NCBI GenBank assembly: GCA_026874595.1
Contig: CM049306.1
Location: 37,900,019 to 37,964,018 of the forward strand
Length of the DNA: 64,000 bases
Source: Sipunculus nudus
Lineage: Eukaryota; Annelida; Sipuncula; Golfingiida; Sipunculidae
Direction of reading: 5' to 3'
The translations under genes and the position numbers were made by a program. The notes beneath the pieces are model-generated. The model saw only the letters and a program-made list of their open reading frames with translations, had not been told where the DNA came from and ran no database searches. Shown piece by piece: positions 1 to 37,300 of the stretch (positions are counted from its first letter, which is position 1; each line of letters opens with the position of its first letter).

Positions 1-733
1 AAGTCAGTATATCAGTTTATCCAGACCATGTGGTGTCAGTTTTTTACATGTATCTTCCATCGGAATGAAGGGTCCGGCTTTTTTTTATCAAAGAAATTAT
101 TTTCTTTTGGACAGAGTGTTTTCTTTTAAATTATTTTTGTATAAATCGGAGATTCACTCATATTATGGGGTTTGTTAACAAGCGGTGAGTTTTACTTATT
201 TGCAAATAAATATCATTTTCTGTATCCTTTTTGCATCATATATTTAAAGGTATTAGAATAAAATTGTTGATCTGAACTGTTTTGCCATATATCACGCCAT
301 AATGATAATGAAATGCAAGGCTATTGAAAGGTAAAATTACGGTGTGTGTACTTCTTAACTTTAATCCTTTATCTGCCGTATAGTAACAATCTGAGTGACT
401 TATATTTATATAAATCTTTTTAAAAATATAAATTACAAACCCATATATTTTTTTTCTCTCTAAAGATTATAGTTCCAACTTTATACACATTAGAAAACTG
501 ATACCTACACATTTAATTCTAAAACATATGATGATAATAAACAAAAGAACAGAGAAGAAATCAAATTCCTTACAAAAATATTATAAATTACTCGTAATAT
601 TATTATGATAAAAATGTTATTATGGTATTAATTATAGTATATGTAAGTCGTATATTTTGGTGATAAATATATTGGAATAATACAAATAATGGTATAATGT
701 ACTCGTATATTGATATAGTGCATGGGCACGTAC
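1..733 (-). other. First coding intron of gene C (5' part)
   Basis: AT-rich sequence with no coding exon seen. The first 60 or so bases after the donor align with the matching intron of gene B (GCCCATGCACTA, ATATACGAGTACAT). In gene B this intron is 8.3 kb long, so the next exon is expected outside the window. Confidence 0.5.
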
Positions 734-836
734 CAGAGCTGGTTCTTACAATGCATAGTTCGAGGAACCCAGCTGACATGACCAGGAAGAAAACCCCTTT
801 CATTATGGAACTGGTATCGCTGGAGATCTTCTATCG
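734..836 (-). CDS. Gene C, signal-peptide exon (partial gene, minus strand)
   Basis: Read on the minus strand, the exon begins after a TATTTTCAG acceptor at 837-843 and has a short 5' UTR. ATG is at 803-801, followed by 23 codons and one base before a GTACGT donor at 733. The peptide begins MKGVFFLVMSAGFLELC and is a typical signal peptide. Residues 8-18 (VMSAGFLELCI) are identical to the first coding exon of gene B (40478-40547), and the acceptor context, exit phase (1) and about 60 bases of the following intron also match. Downstream exons would lie beyond the left edge. This is the start of a paralogue transcribed away from genes A and B. The alternative is an orphan duplicated exon. Confidence 0.7.
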
Positions 837-984
837 CTGAAAATACTTCATTCAATAATGTCTTTGAAAATATGTGTTCCATTCTTAATGTATCGAAAAG
901 TGCCCTTCATGAATCAATAAACAAGTGTATCAATGACGCTCAATTGAGTTTACCCCAGTACTGAAGGCCCGAGTACATAAATGT

Positions 985-999
985 AGGTCACAGTGACCT
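985..999. promoter_or_regulatory. Perfect palindromic AGGTCAnnnTGACCT site upstream of gene C exon
   Basis: The inverted repeat AGGTCA-CAG-TGACCT matches the estrogen-response-element type (IR3) consensus of nuclear receptors. It lies about 150 bases upstream of the gene C signal-peptide exon. The same site with matching flanks (AATTAGGTCACTGTGACCTA, then ATTTATGT and CTCGGGCCTT) lies about 155 bases upstream of the gene B exon at 40281-40295. Whether it binds anything is unknown; the motif is also common in the repeats of this window. Confidence 0.45.
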
Positions 1000-1103
1000 A
1001 ATTCAGGGACTCCAAGGAGATTTTTTCCCTGCAATTATGTGCACACTGAATGTAAACATCCCAGGTCCAATGATTGAGATAGATTCAGTGGTGTACCTAA
1101 GGC

Positions 1104-1126
1104 GGGGGGGGGGGGGGGGGGGGGGG
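1104..1126. repeat. Poly-G tract (23 G)
   Basis: Uninterrupted run of 23 G. Similar G or C runs of about 11-21 bases occur at 7397, 9573, 9938, 28985, 37374, 37720, 38503, 39174, 52940, 55553, 58567 and 62319. Confidence 0.9.
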
Positions 1127-4100
1127 CGTCCGCCTCGGGCGGCACATTTTTTTTTTTTTTGGGGGGGGGGGATTTATGGGAATTAGTATAATGAAATAGC
1201 ATAGGCAGTTCCTCAAACAGTACAAAATTTCCTTTTTTTTCAATATTGGTCAGAAAATCTAAATGTTCTGTGTTTTTTTGGCTGTGTGTCCCATTTCAAT
1301 TATTTCAGGATTTATAAACTGGGCATTGGAACCAAGCAAATCATTTGCGAAAGATCTCTATAGAGGCTAACTACTTAAGAAGAAATACAGATATGTTGTA
1401 TATATTCATTACTGGATCAGCGGTCTTGCAATGTCAGAACGCCATCGATCTAACCAGCCATGCAAAGGCGTAAATTTCAGGGCCGTCTACGTTTACAGTA
1501 ATCCTGGGGGGGGGGGGGGGGCGAATCTGGGGGTGTCCTACCATGAATTATTCAATTTAGTCCTCCTTTCACTTTTCATCATTTTTCGTAAAGAGATAAG
1601 GGTACTGGTGTGGAAAATATTCGGATAAAAATGTATGTGGTCACAAATGACCCCTAGAAAGATCTGCCTTTCCTTTATCATAATCCACTCAGATTTTGTT
1701 GTATTTTACCATTTTGTAACCTACATTTTGTATATTTTACACTGAACCATGACTAAGAGACTTAGACTTAGCAAATTTCAACTATTGGCTAATCACCAGG
1801 AATCTTCTGATCAAATTCAATAAACACAAGGTGACATAATCCGGTCAGTGTTTTAAATGTTTGTTAAACTAGCGCCAGTTATCTTGTTTATCTTTTTGAT
1901 TGCAATAGAAACTAACAGATAAAAGGGGGTTCAATTTCAACAATATGAAAGATATCGAAGGTCACGCAAATTCGCGAGATTTTGCCCTGATGACGTGACT
2001 GGGAAGTCCGACGATGTTGCTTTGAATCAGTCATGAAACATTACGTAGCTATTACGATTTCGTCGCTATAAATCTGCAGTTTGTGTCGTAGGAGCTACTA
2101 GTCGCAGCAAATTACGAGGAACCACCGAACTTCTGCCACGAACAACATGAGCATTCGGTCGACACAGTCGACAAGCTACGCATCATTAAGCATTCTTGCG
2201 ATTTTCTCGAATTAGGCTGCCACGCTTCATAACGCTATAGGCAACGCTATATAAGTTTGGACAAACTATTTAAATGAGGAGTGGAAGAGGTTTTCACCAC
2301 TTGGAGTTAAACTCTAATACTTTTCACGTTATTTCACTGGCAACATATTGACGAGCTTATAAAAGGCGTATAGGATATTAACTGCTTATAGTATATTAAC
2401 GCACTGCTCATATGACGTTCACGCGCCGGTCATGAGAAATTCACATTTTGCCCATCATAGTAGAATATTAAAATATGATATACCGAGTGTAGGTTTGAAT
2501 GTCCTATGCTGAGTGTGTTAAGGTGTTATACTGAGTGTATGAGTGCCAGACGAGCCCATGTTTTCATGGATGTACCAGAGATCATGGTTGTGTTAACAAA
2601 GAGCGTATATTTATCTATTTTAATAAAATTTCCTTTTCAATACCAATGCTATACCAAAACTTTAATTTTCATACCAAGACAGACAATGCTCATATGCTTC
2701 CACTTATACAAATGTTGTGTTACATTTACATGCAAGCATTTGTAAATCATATACTGACTGTGTGAGATAAAGTCCGGAATGATTGTGTGTGAATGCCCCA
2801 TTATCTGTGCGTGAGTCCTGTGAGGTGTGTGTGTTATTGTGTGCAGTGCCGTCTTTAAGCATCAGCACAAGGGCCCAAGGGTTAAAGGTGGCCATATGCA
2901 CTCAACTTACCTTGATTTTTGATACCCGAAAGAAACTATGTGATCACTCTACGTTCATAGCAGCTATTTCGTTTCACAATACCTTTTGATAACTCTGTGA
3001 AACAGCAGAATTCGCTTTACCTCTGGAAGATGATTATTTGTAACGATAGATAAATTTTGATAATTTAATGGGCTGATCAACTGTCATTTGTCAGTGGTAA
3101 CTGCGGTTGTCTCTGTGATAAGCACATATTTCATTGTACAGATGATATTCTAACATATGCGGGTGCACACGAGTATTCAATGAGTATACGGGTTTGTTTA
3201 TCAAGCAATTACTCTTTTATTATCGGGGGATGGGCTGGTGTATTACCCGTTATTAAATTGTTAATTTTTTAGATAAAAATGTCTGAATTTTTAAACGCTA
3301 TGGTAAAGTGTAATTTCTACCAGACTAAATTATGTGTACCCCTGTAAGGACTGCGGACTCACGGTGTCACCGGGTACAGTGTATACCTATACCAGCTATC
3401 AAAATTGTACTACTAACTGCATATTCCTCTTTGTGCTTCAAATGTAATGTGTATTAAGAACTTTAAGGCATTTTACAGCTTGAACTGCTCTTTTAATTTT
3501 TAAAACAGTCGCACAAAAGAGCTTGGAAACATTTAATGGGGGTGGGGAACATGAGTATACCTGTATACTTTAAGAAGTGTCCGATTAGTAGTGTGTAGGG
3601 GCCCCAGCCCATGTTTTTGGCCCAGGGGCCCGTAATGGTATTAAGACGGCCCTGTGAGAGGGAGGGTGTGTAGGGATGTTTGTGTGTGCTTCTGTTTGTG
3701 TGCGTGTTTGTCCCCAAAGACGGAATCTCATGATTTCCGGAATAGCATTTCGCGTGTGCACCCAGCATATTCTCCCGATTCAGGAGCGTCATCAAGGAAT
3801 ATTCACAAATGCACGTATGAACCTAAGAATATAGGCAAAATATAAGTAAAATGAGACAAAGTCCAGTATCATGCCCGAACAGTGTGGCCTGACCATTTAT
3901 TCAGGCCACCCTCGAGCGCCAACCACCTCGAAGTGACGTTGTCCTGTGGTTATCTGCAATATGGCTTGTGCACACCAGAAATTTATTTCAAACTTTACAC
4001 TAAAAGCACCGAGATTTCAATGTTCGCAAAGCGTTTCTGAAACGTGTGCTCTTTTTTCATAGGTGAAAGATGCAAACACAGGTAAGGGACTGTCCAACAA

Positions 4101-5976
4101 TAGGGACCCCCGCATGGTGAAGGCATGCATCCATTAAGAAGCATATTTCTAGTTTTTACATTAAGATAATGCTATTAAAGATTTTATTTCGTTACACTTG
4201 GTAGAAGTTTTGTAGCTGTAACGTAGAACCTTCGTAATTCGTCATAACTGAATCGTATTTGTACTTCTTGTTTGTGCGTTGGTACTTGGTGTTTTATTTG
4301 CAGTGCCTCTAAATGATTTTGAGCTATTTCGGAATTATTCTTAGGTACTGACTAGGTATTTGTTGGCTGTATCGTAGCCAGTTCTTAAAGATTCGTAGTA
4401 CATGTAGTTTGTGGCGTTTACGTAGTGATACGTATTGGTTAATAACCGACACAGTGTCGCAATTTGTCACGACGTTGTAACGAATAGTTTACGAAAAGAT
4501 TACAATCTGCCACGAAGTATCTGCCACGGGCTACGAAGAGTTACATATGACCAATGACATTTAACAATTCGTAGCGGTGGCAAAAACTTGTGAGTCGACT
4601 CAAAAATAAAATCGAGGGCTACGCTCACTCACTCTACGCCAATAGTGATACGAATTACACAGAAGCGCTTCACAAACTCCGACAAAGATTCCAGAAGCCA
4701 AAAAAAAAAAAAAAAAAATGTCCAATTCGTAGCGCATCGGAGATCTAACTCTTGGAAGCGGGAACGCCCCTATAGTCAGGAAAACTTGAGGGTTTATGCA
4801 CATTCATAAATTTCCGCTATATATTTCCTATGAAGGGGCCAAAAATTAGGTCAATATTACATAATTTGTAAAAGTTATGGACCGAAACATTAATTAGGTA
4901 CCTTATTAAAATAGTCTTAACATGGTAACTGTATAGTTGTTTTTTTTTAAAGGATACAACTATTTAATCAAAATTTAATTATATGAAATTAACTAGATCA
5001 AACTTTTTTAAATTCTTAAAATTTATAAGAATAAGTGTAAAATCAGTACCTTTAATTTTGACCATGGCACATTTTATTCCTGTAAGCACTGCTGATTTAA
5101 TTTTCACAGCATATGCATATTTATTCTGTTAAAATATGAAATTTGCATTGTCAAGATCCAAACTGCCCACTGCTGGTCACTGGAGGTCACTTAATACAGT
5201 ATTGCCTGCATACCTGATTAGATATGCATCACTCAGGAGGTCAAAGGTGCACAGTTATTCTCAAATCATTTCCCATCTCACCCCAACAGCAATATACATC
5301 AAGTGAACTGGAATAATTGTTATTGTTTGAATTGTATTTCCAAAACTGAAAAGCTGTTTTATCTTCAATGTAATAATCCACAAGATGCCATGTTGTGGTA
5401 TTGTGGTACTTTTAAAGAAACTAATTTCCTTTTGAATAATTTTAATCAAGTTATGATTCGAAATAAGATTAAATCCATCAGTGTGCATTATGTGATGTTA
5501 TAAAAGCAATATAAGCGATAAATGATGATGATATTTATTGTTATGAATCGACTTAAAACATGTATACACAAGATATAAATGTTATATTGTAAATGTATGA
5601 AAAATATAAACTTAAAAAAAAAAGATAAATAAAAAGTGGCATCTAATGCAAACTTTTGTTCATTATGTTTCCTGCCTCAGGAGAATAGGAAATAAAGTGA
5701 TCAGCCTTGTTCGTCTACCTGTCCGTCTGTCCATTTCTAAATATTTAGTAATTATGCTTTACTGGTTTTCCTTTACGAACTGTTGAATTATATTTCATAT
5801 CCCATATGTATATGCAGAGATGTTGAAACTCCCACCATTCAGCGCCTCCAAACCCCTCCCCCACCATAAAGTCCTTGCATCTTTGGACTGGGGACATAAG
5901 TTAAATTCCGACTCTATAAAATTTATAAAATTGAAAAAAATGGTATGAACAAAACTTGGGGTTTAATTGAAAAAAC

Positions 5977-6130
5977 GTGTCACCTACTGAGCTGTCAACA
6001 ACTTATCGAGAGTCAACCACTGGTCATGGTAATAATATAGATCTCATGTTTACAAATTTCTCACATGCTTCAGTTTCATCAATAGAAAACAAATGGTCAG
6101 ATAACGAAGTATTATTTGCAACAATTTTCT
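5977..6130 (+). pseudogene. Non-LTR retrotransposon endonuclease relic
   Basis: A 119-codon open frame starts here. Its first 50 residues read like the C-terminal part of an APE-type endonuclease of a non-LTR retrotransposon: a Thr/Ser-rich run, then NNIDLMFTNFSHASVSSIEN, then WSDNEVLFATI. The usual IDLIFTN and SDHE-type motifs are recognisable, with His changed to Asn. The rest of the frame is low-complexity and no reverse transcriptase follows, so this is a truncated relic. The family assignment is from motif memory. Confidence 0.5.
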
Positions 6131-8640
<2,510 letters not shown>

Positions 8641-8699
8641 CACGTGTAGTTCCACATCTCAGGCCACTAGATGGCAGTGTTATCACTGCTTGGATTCTT

Positions 8700-8840
8700 T
8701 ACTTGTCTCGATGTCACGCTTGAGTCGGTCTGATATTTCTTACATCAGTAGATTCGTCATTCTAGGATATTTGCAATCCAATCGGTATTCAAACGGTAAA
8801 CTGCAGAGAACTGGAGATTAAACAGACGTGACAAACACAG
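8700..8840 (+). other. Possible 5' UTR exon of gene A
   Basis: The sequence GACGTGACAAACACAG followed by a GTAAAG donor at 8841 resembles the end of the likely first exon of gene B (TGTCGACAAACGACAAG followed by GTAAGG at 38035). The gene A coding exon 1 has a clear upstream acceptor at 13254, so a spliced leader exon upstream is required. No TATA box was found and the 5' limit is a guess. Confidence 0.3.
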
Positions 8841-10078
8841 GTAAAGTGATAATATTTCGATATCAGCTCTATTATGTGTATATGTCCAGCACAATGACCA
8901 TATCATCTATACGGCTTGGTCATGGTCCGGTTGTTATCTCGGCTTGTCTCTGTGCAGGTGCTGTGTTTTTTATACTTAGACATAGTTCTATGTAGTCTTC
9001 ACGTTATACATCCTGTGTTGTTTTTATTATTAACACAAGGGTTATTTTAATACAGATTTCAAGTCGGACATAATTATTTTCATGATATTGTTGTCTGAGG
9101 TATAATGCGAGCAGAAGGAAAAATCCGGGACTTATTCACATTCAAGGTATATACAATATACATTAAATGGATTCTCCTAAAATATAATTTTATCTGCAAA
9201 TATTTCGTTCCAACACCATTGCTCCATCATGTAGACAGGTAAAAATGTGCGGGCGCGATCATAGGATCAAATCATGAACATTGAACACACAGTACCTGGT
9301 AGCCGTGCCACGCAAGTTCACAAATCAAGATTTTTTAAGTTTCCCACGGGTGTTTCTATTTTTTTTAAATTTTCTATTATTTGACCTTGTTTTGGAGTTT
9401 TGAGTTTTGGTATTAAACCAACCTTAATACTTACAGCGTGGGATAAAAAATCATTGCAAATGATAATGTCCTAGGGATCAACCTAACGTGATGGCATAGC
9501 CCACCCAGGGCTAGATTTGCCATATGGACATAGCTCTTTCAGAGATAACTACACTGAGATGTTTTTAATAAAGGGGGGGGGGGGGGGGGGCAGATGTTGG
9601 GGATGGTTGGTTGGAAGGAGTGTCCACTTCCAGGTTGTGGAAAAACTTTTGAAAAATGACCACATGTAGGCAAATAATAGGGGCTTGAAAGAAGAAAGCA
9701 TTAAACATTTTACAACTTCTGTAAGCCTATAATTCTTTATTAACCAGAGAAAAAGCTATATCTAAGACAAAGAAAATAATTTCAGGACATCAATAGGTTT
9801 TTATCATATTCTCTTAATTTTTCTCTTGATTTTTAAACGAAAAGGAGTATTGAAATAAATACATTAATAGCCAAAGGACCATGGTTTACCGCAATCTTAA
9901 AAAGAATTATCAGTGGCGTCAATTTATATTCCTGGGTGGGGGGGGGGGGGGGGGTCACTCGCAGACTATAGCCATGACAACATGACACTCGGGCTTCTAA
10001 AACAACTGATATGGGCCTGTTAAAATATACTCCATAACACTTTTTCAGCGTTAATAGGACAAGTTTCAAATATTTGTC

Positions 10079-10082
<4 letters not shown>

Positions 10083-10144
<62 letters not shown>
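10083..10144. repeat. (TA)n microsatellite
   Basis: About 31 TA units. Similar long TA runs occur at 11072-11133 and 12560-12602. Confidence 0.95.
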
Positions 10145-10147
<3 letters not shown>

Positions 10148-11070
10148 GGTTGCCCCAGCGTTGGGGGATAGGGGTTGCCCCTGCGCTGCTATAACGACAC
10201 AGAATACTCAGGGCTATAACGTTAAATTGGGTTACGTACTGTAGGTACCATGTTACCATTACAACAACAACAAAAAAAAAACAGGTAACAAGAGATTATA
10301 ATTTATATTAGCGGTTAATGATTAATAATATAACAGTTTATTAAATAGCTTTGGATTTACACACACGGAGATAGAGAGAGCGATCATGTTCATGTTATTT
10401 CGACTGCGAACGATCGGTGATGATATCCTTACATATACTGACACGTTGTATTCAGGATGTATAACGTCATAGGATTTCCTATATAAGTATGCAGAAAAAG
10501 ATCGTAACACCACTAGGTGGTGGGAATTTTATTTATTTTTAGGCAGGACAGGACATGAACCTGAAACGCTACAGATAACACAAACCGAATGCTTCCCTGA
10601 CGGAGAAAAATATAATAGCCGTCTATTGTCACTGTAGATGCATGAACGGCGTGTAACGATGTTAATAAGAGGTAACGATCCCCTATTCTGAGAATTATGT
10701 TGTCATAATGCACTAAATGCGGTTAACGGTTGCATCTTGGGATATCATATCCGCGTTTCTCGGTTGCCGTCAGGTGTTATGATTTAATGGAAACACTTTA
10801 TCATATCTATAATCGTCAATTTGCGGACGTAAACTGATAATCCGACACTAAATGTAATACCCTAAATTATGTCGGATTGCAAGGCTGTCGGAATGTCAAT
10901 CAATAAAGTTGATGGAGAGTCAAGATACAATGTGACCTGAATGTTTTGAGGAGGACTTGTTAGTATTTATTAAACATTTTCTTATGTAATTTCACCTACA
11001 TGGGATGTATGTATGGAGTTCCTCATACGAAAGAATGGAGCACTTTAGCTGGAATTGATATAACTACATA

Positions 11071-11139
<69 letters not shown>

Positions 11140-12189
11140 TATTATCGTCACTACAAGGATGTACTGCCTGATGAGATATTACGCATGAGTTACTTTGACA
11201 TTTTTAGCATCCATGTTGATGTCATGCATTCTAGGAATTTTCCTCTGCATGACTGCACTGTTTGTTCAATCAACACAGATTCAGCAAAAGCTCACAGGTT
11301 AACGTGTGGTGGAAGTATACAGGTAGGTCAGGATAATCACAGGGCTATGTTTTATTCTCTCTTTTACACAGGTAATATAAAGACACTTAATCATGGTCTG
11401 ACTTGGCTTTTTCATCAGCTGGCTGTGCGTTCAATTAACACGTAAACCCTCCCATGTAGTCTGTGTTACACATACTGTGCCGTATTTGAACGTACCTTTT
11501 GAAAAAAAAAGAATTTATGTGATTTAGGACTTCCTCTGTGTATATATTAATGATCTAAGGATACCTTTGGCTGTGAAAAACTTATAACGCCTTCGTGAAG
11601 AATAAATGAACTTGTTTATCAACATCATGTTTGTAAGCAATGTTGGCAAACGGGAAAAACATGTAACCTACGGTTGTGGGTTGCATATTTGTGATGGTAG
11701 AAAGGTCACTTGTTGCAAAACGCCATTTGCAAAGCTCTGGCTTATCTGACTTGTGACCAGATGCACTTGTTGATTTTGTTTTATTTTCCCGGACCCCAAC
11801 ATATTACAAACATGTTGATATAAATAAAAACAAGCAGCCTGTGTCCGGTGATATCCATTTTTCTGGTCTATTTTTTTTTATAAAATTTCCAAGGGATAAC
11901 TTTTACTTTATAATGGTCAGATATGTGATTGGGTCACTATAAACCTTAGAGAGTGACTGTTTATTACAGAGACTAAATGTACGCTTAATACAGAGCGATG
12001 ACATAACTGTGTTTTTGGTCGAAGTACATTACAGAACAATGTATACATAATTTTTTGGGATTAAATTTACATATAAATACCAAATGGTTAATAAATTTCT
12101 GAAAAAGGCTTTTGTGCGTTTCAGATATCGGACACAATTCTTTCCCCGGTTTTTGGACGGTTAAAATAACATATCATTAAGGGTTCTAT

Positions 12190-12285
12190 CATCCCAAATG
12201 GACGGGTTTCAGGTGGACGGGTCGGAATTTTTTCGTGAATCTAAATGGGTCCCAGTCCGACGGGTCCCAGTTGGACGGGTCTCAG
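12190..12285. repeat. Short degenerate tandem repeat (GACGGGTC core)
   Basis: Five spaced copies of GACGGGTY, three of them followed by CAG. A small minisatellite with no coding potential. Confidence 0.5.
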
Positions 12286-12555
12286 ACAGTCACTCATCAA
12301 TAACGAAGGGGTTTAAGAAATAACAAAGGCTATAATACATGCAGTCCATATTACATATAGTATTATAAATGTATATATGGAAAGATTAAGCAGTTTGAAA
12401 TGTCCTGAAGGTTGAACGGCTCATTCGCATGGACCACCCAGCAATTTCGCGACGCCGACATCATGTTCAAACATTACATGGTCTCATTTTATTATCACTT
12501 ACCTTGCAATATCAAGGGCATTTTGTTGTTTTGTTGTCTTATCATATAAATATAT

Positions 12556-12611
<56 letters not shown>

Positions 12612-12957
12612 CGGCCTGACTGTTGCAAGATGTGAACATCTAATTGGGTCTCAGAGTAACATAAGATTGCAGGAGAATAAGAAATTGAACAGGACTAAAA
12701 TCGTGAAACCGGTTTGGTATGTAAGCAGTAGTCTTTATATTCATTTGATTAAGTCTATGCTAAGAATAAAGCTTTATATTTATTTATACACAAGAAAAAG
12801 AATTCTTTGCATGCACAAGCACAAATAAGAAAATGATGCTGAATATTTATAAACTTTTTTATACGGAAAAATAAACATGAAGTATGACCATGCTTTTGGC
12901 TGTTCATTTTGTGATATCGATCAAGTCTGCACGGACTGTTTAGTGAAAAATCTCTTA

Positions 12958-13020
12958 TGCAGCTCTCTCTGCTGGCGACCCCTGTTCGATTCCCGGAGTC
13001 ACATTTAGAGTGGGTTGTAA
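12958..13020 (+). mobile_element. tRNA-derived SINE fragment
   Basis: A box-B-like TGTTCGATTCCCGG lies in a GC-richer stretch with no box A or cloverleaf around it. Probably a SINE remnant rather than a tRNA gene. Confidence 0.35.
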
Positions 13021-13324
13021 TGGCTCAAAAACGGTCGAGTCCCACGAATAAGTTATTATATCAATTTATGTACAGTCCATGTAAAATAAACAAAGTTCAC
13101 ATTTTTATAAAGTTTACAGTGTCCTTGAATTCGCCATTAGCAATTATTCCAGGGCTTGACGTATAATCCATAGCACAGAAAGCACAATCGACCTGCATGG
13201 GTATGATATTGCAACACTTATTCAAATTAAGTTTATATATATTTTTTCATACAGTTACGAGCCTGTCGGTTGGTGCTAATACGTCGAAGTGGCTCTGAGT
13301 TCAGTATCATTTCACTGATATACC

Positions 13325-34361
<21,037 letters not shown>

Positions 34362-37300
34362 AATGGCGGGTATAATGGAGCATGGACTGTCGGATAAAGC
34401 AGAAACACACAGAAAAGTCATGTTCTTCTTATTATTGATAAAATCCGTGAAAAGAACGAGATCAGCTTAAAATATGTCCGCGCCATTTTAATTATACGCA
34501 CATATTTGAGTGAAATATCATCTTAAAATGTAAATGTGCATCTAAATATATCACAATTCAACTGGGAATACCTTGGAATATGGAACATGATGGAGGTAAT
34601 TTGTGGTCGATGCATGCCCAAATTAAAGAAATTCAAATTTCTATTCTCACATCATATAGATGACTCAGTGGAGGAGTGCCTCGGTAATGTTTTAAGTTTA
34701 TACGAATGTATTAGCCTACTACACATTTTATCACGCGTTTGAAGCGAGTTTAAAGCTTACTTTTACATTTGATAATCAACGATGTCTTTTGGTAGTATTC
34801 TTATTAACTTACCTTTTATATGCGCAAGGTCATGATTGTAAAAATTCCATTGTGAGATTCGTCCTGCAGATGATAATTCTTCTAAGAATACTGAAAAAAA
34901 AAAAAATTGAACATATATTTTATAACGTTCGCCTTGTGTTGTGATAAAGTAAAAATGGGCATCAAATGTTGAATATATACATGCAATGGTTAATTCTGTG
35001 GTAATGAGAAACTACACCCTCTCCAATATTACTTTCGTTGAATGCGGGATAGTTTCCTTCTAAACATATCCTTTGATCCATTTCGATGATGATTGTATCA
35101 TTCGGAACACCTCGGCCGACTGTTGCCGATCAACCGATTCAGCCGAGTGAAGATTGAATGGAAAGAACCGGATGACGAGACACTTTACAAATTTAAGTAT
35201 TTTATCTCTGGAAGTTTTCTATGAGATATTAACCATATAAGCGTAAAATTAGTTTGTCCATCAACTAATATAAGCCAATTTAAAAGTGTAATTAAAAAGA
35301 GGATAATTTTTGTGATCTTGATCTCGTGGGTTCAGTCTACACGTGACTTGAGGTTCCACGCTGATGACTCAAACCGCACAACGACACACTGAGTGTAAAG
35401 ATTTACTGTGAAATGTAATGACGATTTATTGCGAATATCTGACATCCGTTACCCTTCTTAGAACTGATCTGAGATCGTTCGAAATTGCCCAAAGCCCGGA
35501 AAATATGCATTTTTCGTAAGGCATTAATGGCCCCCTTGTATTAACGGTAGCTATTCGGTAATATTCGGAAGAGGTGCCGTCTCGGGCTATGAAAATGAAT
35601 TGAAATGAACCAATGACATGACCGATTCGGGTACATGTGTACCCGTATATTTGTTCTGTCACCCTGAACCAGCGCTCTGGCGCTGGCAGGAGTAAAAAAA
35701 AAAAGAACGATTAATTGAACGTTTGCCAGTCATTTAAAAAAAGTTTCAACGCTAATGTGGCGGCAACAAGTGGTGATCATTCGTTTTAGGGTTAACTTTG
35801 TTTATAACGGCGGTATTAATTATGAGAGCCTATTCATAACGGCGATGTCAAATTCGGAGTGCCGATGTATTTCTTTAAAAAAAACCCTGCTTTATTTGCA
35901 GCATTATTTTTGCCCAATGACAGAACGTGAAGTACATTTTCTTAAAAAAAAATATACACCGACGTTATGATCACTTTCTTTCACCGACATAATGCATGCA
36001 TATATATATAACATCATGGTTTAACGATCAGTCAGTTCGCGTTGTTGAGGTTAAATAACTGACCGGCCGCCCATGTTAAGGGGTTAACTTCCTAGCGCCA
36101 ACTTTAATTATTTCTTAGAGACTAATCTTTCCTGGAAAATTACTTCCCTTCACCTTTTCAAATAGATTTAACAAATAACCATATTTCTTTTTTAAAAAAT
36201 CGCGAACGGAAATTCATTCGCGCCAGTTTCCATTTGCGTAAACTCACTAGAAAATGCACCCCGTTTTTGCTCAGAATGTTAAGTCTTCGATACACACAAC
36301 CGTCTTCCGCTTAAGTCCCGAACAGAATACGCACCCAGTTTTAGCTCTAACCCGACCAAATTCCTTCTTTATATGACAGAATTGATTAAAAGTCTTAGAT
36401 TACCGTGCATTTTCTAAAAAAAAACAATAAATGCTTGTATTTTTTATTCGTTTTACAAAATATTCAGCGTACCGACGAATGATACAACGGGCAGGAATGT
36501 TCCCACAACGGGCGTTTTCTGCTGCCCGGCATATGACTGGAAAGCATCAATGCCCACCCGGTAGTAAATTTTTAAGCCTTGAAAAAATACATGCGTGTAC
36601 GTATTTTAATTGTATTATTTTCGTGACCCCTGTCGGATATATCTGAAGTATATGTGTGCCAAGCTAGAAATCATCCAGTGGGACCTAAATGAATATATAA
36701 TGGGAGGTACTCTTTAACAATGAGCCGTATTTAGTTAATGCAAATGAATAAAATTTGCTACCCAAAGTGGTGAACGTGGCTGCGTTGGTAGCGCCACCTT
36801 GTGTCTGTTTATAAGATTAACGCTGATGTGCCTACTTAAACCATATGATTCGCCAAGCGGTGTGTGATAGGGCTAGTGATGATAAGATCCTTATATATTT
36901 AACAATTCTTCCACTGAAAACAACGTTAAAGCAGTTAAGAAATAATTTTTACCCTTTATATAGAAATGGATTGATATTTGTTAGATATAAATTTCAGAGT
37001 GCAAAGGACTCCCTGTGCCTCTATTATCGCTTAATCTGGGAAAATTTTTTTCACGCCGCGCTGGATCAGATTCTCGGTGGTGCCTCAAATATAAGACGCA
37101 GGTGGAGTCTATGCAAAACTCCCCAAATTGATTATGACATGATCCTAATATAATACGCGGTATATATTTATAGCCAATTAAGTTCGAATTCAAGACTGTA
37201 AAATGTATGGCAGCATGTCTAATTTGTTTTAGGTTCATTTACTCGGTATTTTCTTTGCATGCAAGGAGATCTTGACTTTCATCTGTGCTAGTTGTGATCT

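Larger units (their letters stand above)
837..5976. other. Intergenic region left of gene A, repeat-rich
   Basis: No exon recognised. It contains G-homopolymer tracts (1104-1126 and 1507-1521), a CGTA-rich stretch at about 2000-2240, and a repeat with GGGGCCC and GACGGCCCTG motifs at about 3530-3660. A CGTA/TACG-rich element lies at about 4195-4620. An interspersed repeat at about 4800-5640 also occurs at 61740-62820 (shared CCTGTAAGCACTG and GATGCCATGTTGTGG). Confidence 0.5.
8841..13254 (+). other. Presumed intron 1 of gene A
   Basis: Contains G tracts (9573-9590, 9938-9954), TA microsatellites (10083-10144, 11072-11133, 12560-12602) and degenerate GACGGGTCCCAG repeats (12190-12285). There is also a tRNA-like SINE piece at about 12960-13020. 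No coding exon recognised. Confidence 0.35.

Noticed and set aside
12541-12606. Direct-repeat or CRISPR-like array
   Set aside because: All short-period arrays here are plain microsatellites or element cores without spacers. The DNA is eukaryotic.
36845-37153. 102-codon frame between genes A and B
   Set aside because: No motif, no signal peptide, no matching splice context and no similarity to the cluster; probably chance.
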